The translations under genes were made by a program, and so were the position numbers. Shown here piece by piece: positions 1 through 6,388 of a stretch of DNA of 63,333 nucleotides. The notes beneath the pieces are model-generated. The model was given only the letters and a program-made list of their open reading frames with translations, was not told the origin of the DNA and did not search any database. Source of the stretch: Bradyrhizobium rifense (GTDB lineage Bacteria; Pseudomonadota; Alphaproteobacteria; Rhizobiales; Xanthobacteraceae); the NCBI RefSeq assembly GCF_008123425.1, contig NZ_VSSS01000042.1, positions 1-63,333 of the forward strand, read 5' to 3'. Each line of letters begins with the position of its first letter. Position 1 is the stretch's first letter.

Positions 1-333
1 GACGTTGGACTTGGTGGAGTAACCGACCGTGGTCTGGAGCGCCTGGTTGGCGATCGACTTCGCGCTGTCGATCAGCTTCTGCAGCGAGGTGATGCCGGTG
101 TTGGCGGCCTGCAGCACCTGCACGCCGTTGGCGATGCCATCGAGCAGGTTGTTGATGTCGCTGGCACGGTTGTCGAGCGACTGGGCCGTGAAGAAGTTGG
201 TGGGATTGTCCAGGGCCGAATTGACGCTCTTGCCGGTGGCCAGACGGTTCTGGGTGGTGGCGAGAAGATCGGCGGTGGACTGGAGGGAGAGCAGGTTCTG
301 ACGAACCGATGCGGAGAGAACGATACCGGACAT
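1..333 (-). CDS. fliC: Flagellin, N-terminal part (runs off the window edge)
   Basis: Structural subunit of the flagellar filament. The first 111 residues are present and the rest lies beyond base 1. The N-terminus MSGIVLSASVRQNLLSLQST and the following stretch (TQNRLATGKSVNSALDNP, then ANGVQVLQAANTGI) form the conserved D0/D1 coiled-coil of flagellins, which packs inside the filament. The ATG at 331-333 has a good ribosome site (AGAAAGGTAA) about 8 bases upstream. The family assignment is secure. This N-terminus resembles that of the large thick-filament flagellins of bradyrhizobia, which fits the large hook proteins nearby, but total length cannot be judged here. It is transcribed away from flbT, and the leader between them is the expected region for FlbT action. 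Confidence 0.93.
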   Translation of the reverse strand, partial: MSGIVLSASVRQNLLSLQSTADLLATTQNRLATGKSVNSALDNPTNFFTAQSLDNRASDINNLLDGIANGVQVLQAANTGITSLQKLIDSAKSIANQALQTTVGYSTKSNV

Positions 334-653
334 TGGGTGTTACCTTTCTGGTAAACGACGCTACTGTTACGCGTCTACTGGGATCTTGATTGACCCAGCG
401 ACCGCCGGACCGTGGCTCCGAGAATCTAACGAAGCATGAAATGAAACCGGCGCTTTCGCTGAGTCGCAGCGTGATTCGGGCAAGCTCGCCGTGCATGCCG
501 CTGCGCCGCCGCCCCGCTTCGTTGTTGAAATAATTAGGCTTTTCCGCGCAGATGCCGGAGATTTACAACTCGTTAACTAGTCTTGATGGACTATTGCGCC
601 CTGACCCGCCGCAACACGCGCTCGGTTACGAAAGCGTTGATGGAGAACAGGCA
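334..653. other. fliC-flbT divergent intergenic region
   Basis: 320 bases between the divergent flagellin and flbT starts. It holds the flagellin leader, AT-richer than the genes, and must contain both promoters. I searched the flagellin strand for a GG-N10-GC sigma-54 element and found none with correct spacing. TTAAC occurs once near 573 but without a partner half-site 7 bases away, so no CtrA box is called. In Caulobacter, FlbT acts on the flagellin mRNA leader; whether this leader is a target here is inference. Confidence 0.5.
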
Positions 654-1079
654 ATGGCCCTCAAGGTCGAGCTCAGGCCGCACGAACGCATCATTGTCGG
701 TAACTGCGTGATAACCAACACCGATCAGCGCGCCCGCCTTCTGATCGACGGCGAGAACGTGCCGATCCTGCGTGAGCGCGACATTCTCACGCCCGAGACC
801 GCCGATACGCCCGCCAAGCTCGTCTATCTGGCGGTCCAGCTCATGTACATCTCGCCAGACCCGCAGACCCAGCACGGCACCTATTTCAACCTGGTGCGCG
901 ACATCGTCACCGCCGTGCCGAGTTCCTGGCCGATCATCGAGGCCATCAACAACAACATCCTGAACGGCGACCTTTACCGGGCGCTGAAGGATGCCCGCAA
1001 GCTGATCGCCTATGAAGAGAAGCTGCGTGACCAGTACAACGCTGCGCACCCCGAGGTTGACGTCAGCTCGGCCGCCTGA
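654..1079 (+). CDS. flbT: Flagellin mRNA regulator FlbT
   Basis: FlbT controls flagellin production after transcription by acting on the flagellin mRNA leader (known in Caulobacter, where it represses translation until the hook is built). The protein is 141 residues starting MALKVELRPHERIIVGNCVI, matching the short beta-rich FlbT family throughout (LLIDGENVPILRERDILT, later a helical ILNGDLYRALKDARKLIAYE). An upstream in-frame ATG at 552 exists, but the start at 654 is favoured because family members begin at this Met and GGAG lies about 10 bases before it. The neighbour is divergent fliC. Its usual partner flaF is not next to it and not seen elsewhere in the window. A strong hairpin follows the stop. 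Confidence 0.92.
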   Translation: MALKVELRPHERIIVGNCVITNTDQRARLLIDGENVPILRERDILTPETADTPAKLVYLAVQLMYISPDPQTQHGTYFNLVRDIVTAVPSSWPIIEAINNNILNGDLYRALKDARKLIAYEEKLRDQYNAAHPEVDVSSAA

Positions 1080-1118
1080 TCCAAGATCTTAAGACCTCAG
1101 CCAGAGACCCCACGCAAA

Positions 1119-1160
1119 CGACAACGGCCCCGGATCGTCTCCGGGGCCGCTGTCGTTTCT
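1119..1160 (+). terminator. Rho-independent terminator after flbT
   Basis: Inverted repeat with arms around ACGGCCCCGGA and TCCGGGGCCGCTGT, a loop of about 5 bases and a following TTTCT. It lies 40 bases after the flbT stop and just before the convergent decarboxylase gene ends, so it could serve both strands. Confidence 0.8.
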
Positions 1161-1171
1161 GCGGGTCGCTT

Positions 1172-2668
1172 TTACTGCGCCGCGAGCGGCGGCGCGTCGA
1201 CCTCAATCAATCCGCCGGTCCGCTGCGTACCGAACTTGATCACGGCCGACACCAATGCGTCGATATCCGTCTCCGCGGTGCGATGATTGACGATCGCTGC
1301 GCGGATCGCGAACTTGCCGTCCAGCGTCGTGCTTGACGGTGCGGCAATGCCGGACTCCTGGACATCGGCGACGATCTCCCGATTGATCGCATCGTCGGCG
1401 CGATAGCGGAAGCAGACAATGTTGAGATTGACCGGCGCGAGCAGCTCGAGCCGTGGCTCGGCGAGTACGCGCGTCTCGAGATATCTTGCGAGTGCGCAGC
1501 TGTGCGCGATCACCGCACCCAGCCGGTCGGTGCCGAACGTCTTCAGCGTGAACCACGTCTTCAGCGCGCGGAAACCGCGCGACAGATCCGGACCGAGATC
1601 GCACGGCCAGACAGCACCGGCCGCAAGCCCCCTCGCCTCTCGGCTCAGATAGGCCGCCGGCTGCGCAAAGGCCTGCCGATGCCGTTCGCCGTCGCGCACC
1701 AGCAGGAAGCCGGCGTCATAGGGCACCTGTCCCCATTTGTGGAAGTCGAGCGCGATCGAATCCGCGAGCTCGATGCCCTCGAGCAGCGGTGCGAGCTCGG
1801 GCGAGAGGATCGCGAGCGCACCGAAGGCGCCATCGACGTGAAACCAGATGCCCTCTTCGCGGCACAAATCGGCGATCGCCCTGAGATCGTCGATCGCGCC
1901 GATGTCGACGGTGCCGGCCGATGCCGTGACCAGGAACGGCTTGAAGCCGACCTCACGATCGACCGCGATCTGCGTGCGCAGCGCGGCGACGTCGATGCGA
2001 TGATCGGCATCGACATCGATCTTGCGCAGCGCTTCGGTGCCGAAGCCGGCGATGTCCATCGCGCGGGAGATGCAGCCGTGCGCTGCCTTCGAGGCATAGG
2101 CCGTGAGCAGCGCGCCGTCATTACCGATGCCGTGTTGCCGCGCCAGCGTGCCGAGCGCGTTCGTGCGCGCCACCAGCACCGCCATCAGATTGGCCATCGA
2201 CGTACCGGTGACGAAAATGCCGCTTGCGCCTTGCGGAAAGCCGAACAGGCCGCGCATCCACTGGACGATCTGGCGCTCGACCTCGATCGGCATGTGATCA
2301 CGGCCGCCGAGATTCGCATTGAGACCGGCCGCGAGCATCTCCGCGACCATGCCGACGGCGGTGCCGCCGCCATGCACCCAGCCCATGAAGCCGGGATGAA
2401 CATTGCCGGTCGCGTAGGGCGCGACGTGCTCGGAGAATTCGCGATAGACGTCCGCAAGAGACGTCGCTTCGCGCGGCACGTCGGTCCGGACTGCCGCGCG
2501 AACCTCGTCGGGGATCGGCTGCCAGACCGGACGCGCGCGGACATTCGCAATGCCGTCGATCGCCTCGTCCAGCATGCGATGGGCGAGCGCACGAAACTCG
2601 CTCCAGTCCTGCGGATCGAGCGATCCGTTCGTGACAGATGCCTGCGTGTTGCGGATGATCTCGTTCAT
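1172..2668 (-). CDS. Group II PLP-dependent amino acid decarboxylase
   Basis: Fold-type I pyridoxal-phosphate enzyme of the aromatic-L-amino-acid/glutamate decarboxylase group, expected to convert an amino acid to an amine; the substrate is unknown. 498 residues, normal family length. Visible features: HVDGAFG around residue 277 (Asp pairing with the pyridine nitrogen), and DFHKW at 308-312 with Lys311 as the cofactor lysine, followed by GQVPYDAG. The ATG at 2666-2668 has GGGGAG upstream and overlaps the stop of the ATP-grasp gene by 4 bases (ATGA), so the two are translationally coupled. A longer in-frame extension to 2845 overlaps that gene and is rejected. It is the last gene of the four-gene cassette after flgL. 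An amine product could be the substrate of the coupled ligase, but that is inference. Confidence 0.85.
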   Translation of the reverse strand: MNEIIRNTQASVTNGSLDPQDWSEFRALAHRMLDEAIDGIANVRARPVWQPIPDEVRAAVRTDVPREATSLADVYREFSEHVAPYATGNVHPGFMGWVHGGGTAVGMVAEMLAAGLNANLGGRDHMPIEVERQIVQWMRGLFGFPQGASGIFVTGTSMANLMAVLVARTNALGTLARQHGIGNDGALLTAYASKAAHGCISRAMDIAGFGTEALRKIDVDADHRIDVAALRTQIAVDREVGFKPFLVTASAGTVDIGAIDDLRAIADLCREEGIWFHVDGAFGALAILSPELAPLLEGIELADSIALDFHKWGQVPYDAGFLLVRDGERHRQAFAQPAAYLSREARGLAAGAVWPCDLGPDLSRGFRALKTWFTLKTFGTDRLGAVIAHSCALARYLETRVLAEPRLELLAPVNLNIVCFRYRADDAINREIVADVQESGIAAPSSTTLDGKFAIRAAIVNHRTAETDIDALVSAVIKFGTQRTGGLIEVDAPPLAAQ

Positions 2669-3900
2669 GCTGCGCTCCCCACGGCCGTTTTTGCATGCCG
2701 TAACAGCATCGCGGTGAACGCGGCAAATATCTTGCGCATCTGCGGCGGCTTGTACGGAAACACCACCGGCGAATCCATGTTGTGCACGACGGCGGTGTTG
2801 TCGGCCTCGAACACCAGAAGCTCGCCGTTCTGGTTCTCGGCGCAATCGACGATGAAATAATCGAGGCCGACGCGCCGGCTCATTTCGTCGAGCGCATTCT
2901 TGTGACGTGCTGCGAAAGCGCGATCGAAGTCTTGCATGAAGATGGCCTCTTCAGCGCGCTTCTCCTCGCTGAACGCCATGTAGGCGTTGAGATACCAGAT
3001 GTCCCAGCGATCGGCGATCGCCATATGGCAGGCATAAGGCTTGCCATCGACCATGGTGAGCCGAATTTTACGATAGAGTCCGTCGGGGTTCGCATAATTG
3101 ACGAAACGCGCGACGAAGAAGTCCTGCTCCTGCCGCTCGGCAAGATAGGCCGCGAGCGCCGCCGCATCGTCGATCTTCGCAAGCCCAACGCCGGCATGCG
3201 TACCGCGCGGCCGTACGATCATCGGAAAGTGCAATTCGCCCGAGATCTCCGCGCAAGCGATCCGCTCCTCCGAGAGAGCCGTCAATTGCGCACGGGTCGC
3301 GTTGGCGGTCACGGGAATATCGAGACCGGGAATATCAGCCAGCAGCCGATAGAGCTTGTCGCGATCGAGATTGCCGATCAGCTCGGGGCGATTGAGCAAC
3401 GGCCGCGGCCAGCGCGGCGCGGCTTTCTCGATCATCGCCAAGGCTTCGCGGCATTCCTCGGAGTCGGATGCGACCACGATGGCAACGTCGTGATCAGGCA
3501 GCGTTTCCGGTAGGCCCTTGTCCTTGGTCACGTAGAGCGTCAGAAGCTCGATATCGGAGCCTTCGAGCAAAAATTCGATCGGCGTGTTGCCGCCCATGTC
3601 GATGTCGGCCGCAAGCGCAAGCACGCGCAAGCCCGGCTTCGGCACTGCGGCGGGCGTGCGAAACAATTGGTGGAAGGAGAGCACCTCGGACTGGATCACG
3701 AGGCCTGCTTCCTTCTCGCCCATCAGCTGGGCGATCAGGGACAGGTCCAGCCCCTCACCGGCCTGCGCCGTCCCCTCCGCGATCCGCGCCAGCAGCCGCT
3801 CACGCAACGGATGCAGATCGATGCCCTCGAAGGCCTGGCGGGTCAAATGCGCAAAGCCGATACGATCGGCAAAGTTCGGCGCGGCAAGCGGATGCAACAT
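2665..3900 (-). CDS. ATP-grasp ligase-like protein
   Basis: 411 residues. The C-terminal half has ATP-grasp features: FPMIVRPRGTHAGVGLAKI near residues 225-242 (nucleotide-binding strand and glycine-rich loop) and a closing metal-binding segment FEADNTAVVHNMD near 365-380. Family members join a carboxylate to an amine or thiol with ATP via an acyl-phosphate. The N-terminal 90 residues are helical with no domain I recognise, followed by a Rossmann-like segment (LRVLALAADIDMGGNTPIEF). The start at 3900 (MLHPLAAPNF, preceded by AGGTG) leaves 16 bases after the upstream PLP gene; a start at 3945 would overlap it. The 4-base overlap with the decarboxylase gene indicates coupling. Substrates cannot be told from sequence. 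Confidence 0.8.
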   Translation of the reverse strand: MLHPLAAPNFADRIGFAHLTRQAFEGIDLHPLRERLLARIAEGTAQAGEGLDLSLIAQLMGEKEAGLVIQSEVLSFHQLFRTPAAVPKPGLRVLALAADIDMGGNTPIEFLLEGSDIELLTLYVTKDKGLPETLPDHDVAIVVASDSEECREALAMIEKAAPRWPRPLLNRPELIGNLDRDKLYRLLADIPGLDIPVTANATRAQLTALSEERIACAEISGELHFPMIVRPRGTHAGVGLAKIDDAAALAAYLAERQEQDFFVARFVNYANPDGLYRKIRLTMVDGKPYACHMAIADRWDIWYLNAYMAFSEEKRAEEAIFMQDFDRAFAARHKNALDEMSRRVGLDYFIVDCAENQNGELLVFEADNTAVVHNMDSPVVFPYKPPQMRKIFAAFTAMLLRHAKTAVGSAA

Positions 3901-3916
3901 CTCACACCTATAGGGG

Positions 3917-5521
3917 CTACGCCGGCACAGCGGCGGTATGGTCAAGCAGCAGCTCTGTCTTCACCAGGACGTGGGCGATGCGATCGAGGATGTGCTGCAC
4001 ATTGCGTTGCGCTTGCACGCTGTCGGGCGACCATGCGTCGGTGACGAGTCGCGCGCCGACGCACAACCGCAGCGCAGCCTGCGGCACGCCGTCCGGTTGC
4101 TCCAGCCGCACAGGCTGGCCGACGAGACAGCGTTGTGCGGCAATTTGCCGGTCCGCCGCGCGGCCGACGACGTCGTCGTTCATGTCGCGCGCCAGCGCGC
4201 GATGGACCGCACTGGTATCGGCGATGGACACCGGCTTCCCGTTCCGAAGCAGCGTGAATGGAAAGATCGTCTGCTGCGCGAATTCCTCGTTATCCGCATC
4301 CGCCTTGTCGAAGGCTGCCGGTACGGCGCGCAGCGACGGCGAAAGCGCGATCATGCTGTCGATGCCGGCCGCGAGCTCGGCCAGCGCCTTGGCGCGGAAT
4401 GCCCCGGGCACGGCGTAGTAATTGCCGATCTCGGCAAGTGCTGCTTCCCAGCGCAACCATTGGCCGAAATTCGGACGGCGTTCGAAGCGCGAGCGCAGCG
4501 CCGTCCACGTCATCGGCCAGTCGCAGCGGCCGACATAGTCGAACAAGCCTGGCGCGATCCCTTCAATCCGGTTGAGCGCGCGCGACAGGCCCTTCGGCAC
4601 CAGCAGCGCACCGCTGAAGGCAGGCCCGCCAAAGAACTTCGAACCAGTGATCAGCACCATGTAGCCGCGATCGAGATAGGAGCGCAGCCGGCGGCGGCCG
4701 AGCCGCGCCTGACAGGCATCGACGACGACCTGAACCTTGCGCGGCCAGCGCCGCGCGATCTCATCGAGACAGGCGGCACTCGGCGCACGCCAGCCGAGCT
4801 TTGACGAATCCATAATGTGCAACAAAACGCGCCGGCCTTGCGCGAGGCTGTCCTCGATTGCACGCATGATCTCGGCATCCGCGTCGGTGCGCATCGCAAG
4901 GCCCGACGTGGGGTCGAGCAGCGGTATGACGATGCTGTCGGCGGCGAGGCCCGCGATCGCTGCGTCCTTGCGCACCGCAACGCCGCTCGCCGTCATCGTG
5001 CTGAAATGGTGCCCGCGCGCGGTGTGCGCCGTTCCGCTGCCGGTCTGATCAGCCCCGACCACGATCGACACCGGCGGCGCGCCGAGCACCGCGTGCGCCA
5101 GGAACAAAGCTTGAAGCTGGGAATCGGTGCCCGACGGCGAAAACACGACGTCGACGCGCGGCGGGAGCTGGAAGTGCCCGCGCAGTTCGTCGCGCATATC
5201 CTCGCAGCGCCGGTCGAAGGCGATCTCGACCTCGTCGAACAGCGATTTGTGGACCAGTTCCTCGCGTGCCAGCGCGGCGCGGTCATAACCTGCCTGCGAG
5301 ATTGACGATGCCGTCGATGAGGCGAAATTCCAAATCTCGGGTTCGGGCGACGGAGCGCAGCCATAGGCATTGACGCGCTCCTTTGGATCGAGCGCCAGCC
5401 GCTGGTCTCCGCCGGATATGAGCAGCGTGTCCAGCGGCGTAAAGAGATCGCGCAGGCGATAGCGCGAGCCGCCTTCGGGCGCTCGCTCGATGTCTGACAG
5501 GCGGGATGCGCCGATGCTCAT
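3917..5521 (-). CDS. Fold-type I PLP-dependent enzyme (class V aminotransferase-like)
   Basis: 534 residues. SPSGTDSQLQALFLAH near 128-143 is the cofactor phosphate-binding turn; VVVDACQARLG near 266-276 supplies the ring-nitrogen Asp (268); ITGSKFFGGPAFSG near 291-304 places the Schiff-base Lys at 295. This layout suits class V aminotransferases, cysteine desulfurase-like and kynureninase-like enzymes, but the protein is longer than most and the C-terminal 120 residues carry no motif I know. It starts 10 bases after the glycosyltransferase stop with only a weak ribosome site, so translation is probably coupled. The substrate is unknown. Two different PLP enzymes in one short operon suggest amino acid tailoring. 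Confidence 0.78.
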   Translation of the reverse strand: MSIGASRLSDIERAPEGGSRYRLRDLFTPLDTLLISGGDQRLALDPKERVNAYGCAPSPEPEIWNFASSTASSISQAGYDRAALAREELVHKSLFDEVEIAFDRRCEDMRDELRGHFQLPPRVDVVFSPSGTDSQLQALFLAHAVLGAPPVSIVVGADQTGSGTAHTARGHHFSTMTASGVAVRKDAAIAGLAADSIVIPLLDPTSGLAMRTDADAEIMRAIEDSLAQGRRVLLHIMDSSKLGWRAPSAACLDEIARRWPRKVQVVVDACQARLGRRRLRSYLDRGYMVLITGSKFFGGPAFSGALLVPKGLSRALNRIEGIAPGLFDYVGRCDWPMTWTALRSRFERRPNFGQWLRWEAALAEIGNYYAVPGAFRAKALAELAAGIDSMIALSPSLRAVPAAFDKADADNEEFAQQTIFPFTLLRNGKPVSIADTSAVHRALARDMNDDVVGRAADRQIAAQRCLVGQPVRLEQPDGVPQAALRLCVGARLVTDAWSPDSVQAQRNVQHILDRIAHVLVKTELLLDHTAAVPA

Positions 5522-5531
5522 CCCGACAGGC

Positions 5532-6314
5532 TCACGCCGCGTCGGCCGCGGCCGCGGGGGCCGGCGCGAATTGCGAGGCGATGTCGCCGTGGAACACGGA
5601 CGGACCGACGTGGTCGAGCGAGCTCTGGATATCGGCCCAGATCTCGCCGCCGATATCGGTCCAGCGTTTGCAGAAGGCGAAGTCTTCCGAGAGATAGGTG
5701 CCGGTCGCCGGATCGATCATGCATTCGAACAGCGCAAACCGGTTCTGGCTCGCGACCAGCGAGTCATGCGAATGCTCGCGGAAGAATTGCAGATGGGCGT
5801 AGTCCGGATGGCGGCACATCGCCTCCAGCGCCTGGCGCCGAATCATCAGGAATCCCGTGCCCGCGTAGCGCACGCGGATAAAACCGTTGACCACCACGAT
5901 GCGGTCGGGATCCTCGATCTCGAGCACGTAGTCGAGCGAGGCCGCCGTCACGTCGGTCCGTCCCGCCTTGATCGCGCGCGTCGCCTTGTCCCAATTGACC
6001 CGCTTGATCGGATAGCACCCGGCAACGACATCCGCACCGGATTCGATCAACCGGAACACCTGCTCCGGCTTGAAGCCGATATCGGCGTCGATGAACAGGA
6101 AATGCGTCGCGTCCGGATCGTCCAGAAACATCGCGACCAGATTGGCCCGTGCACGTGTGATCAGCGCGTCGCCATCGCGCAAGTGCACCTTGAGCCCGAG
6201 ATTGGACATGCCGTGCACGGCGCGCTGGAGCGCGAAGATCGAGCTGGCGTAAATGCTCGACACCTGCCCGCCGAAGCACGGCGTGGCCACCACCAGTTGC
6301 ATCTTGTCCGACAT
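5532..6314 (-). CDS. GT-A-fold glycosyltransferase-like protein
   Basis: 260 residues. It begins with a typical GT-A nucleotide-binding strand (MQLVVATPCFGG), and FLFIDADIGF near 73-82 contains the DAD (DxD) motif that binds metal and the nucleotide-sugar diphosphate. GTGFLMIRRQALEAM near 171-185 and ED in the C-terminal third (YLSEDFAFC) match acceptor-side motifs of the superfamily. No signal peptide or membrane segment, so it acts in the cytoplasm. It is the first gene of the four-gene cassette, 74 bases after flgL, with a CtrA-type box in the gap. Flagellar loci often hold glycosyltransferases that decorate flagellin, so filament or hook glycosylation is a reasonable inference, not shown. 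Confidence 0.78.
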   Translation of the reverse strand: MSDKMQLVVATPCFGGQVSSIYASSIFALQRAVHGMSNLGLKVHLRDGDALITRARANLVAMFLDDPDATHFLFIDADIGFKPEQVFRLIESGADVVAGCYPIKRVNWDKATRAIKAGRTDVTAASLDYVLEIEDPDRIVVVNGFIRVRYAGTGFLMIRRQALEAMCRHPDYAHLQFFREHSHDSLVASQNRFALFECMIDPATGTYLSEDFAFCKRWTDIGGEIWADIQSSLDHVGPSVFHGDIASQFAPAPAAAADAA

Positions 6315-6365
6315 CGACGGCTCTGCCCCCCGCTCAAACCCTCTCCAAGAGGTAAACAGGCATGG

Positions 6366-6380
6366 TTAACGGCGCCTTAA
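6366..6380 (-). promoter_or_regulatory. CtrA-type box upstream of the glycosyltransferase cassette
   Basis: On the minus strand the gap between flgL and the glycosyltransferase gene reads TTAAGGCGCCGTTAACC, a perfect match to the alphaproteobacterial CtrA consensus TTAA-N7-TTAAC. It begins 9 bases after the flgL stop and ends about 52 bases before the ATG at 6314, the usual place for a promoter-overlapping CtrA site. It suggests the four-gene cassette has its own cell-cycle/flagellar promoter besides read-through from flgEKL. Binding is not shown. Confidence 0.6.
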
Positions 6381-6388
6381 TGCGCCCC

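Noticed and set aside
486..510. Possible sigma-54 element for flagellin (GCAAGCTCGCCGTGC region)
   Set aside because: The -24 GG is missing at the required 12-base spacing.
591..1049. Minus-strand open frame across flbT
   Set aside because: Antisense to flbT, basic composition and no ribosome site; a shadow of high G+C coding.
1502..2860. Plus-strand 452-codon frame opposite the decarboxylase
   Set aside because: Arg/Asp/His-rich translation typical of antisense frames; the minus strand has the PLP motifs.
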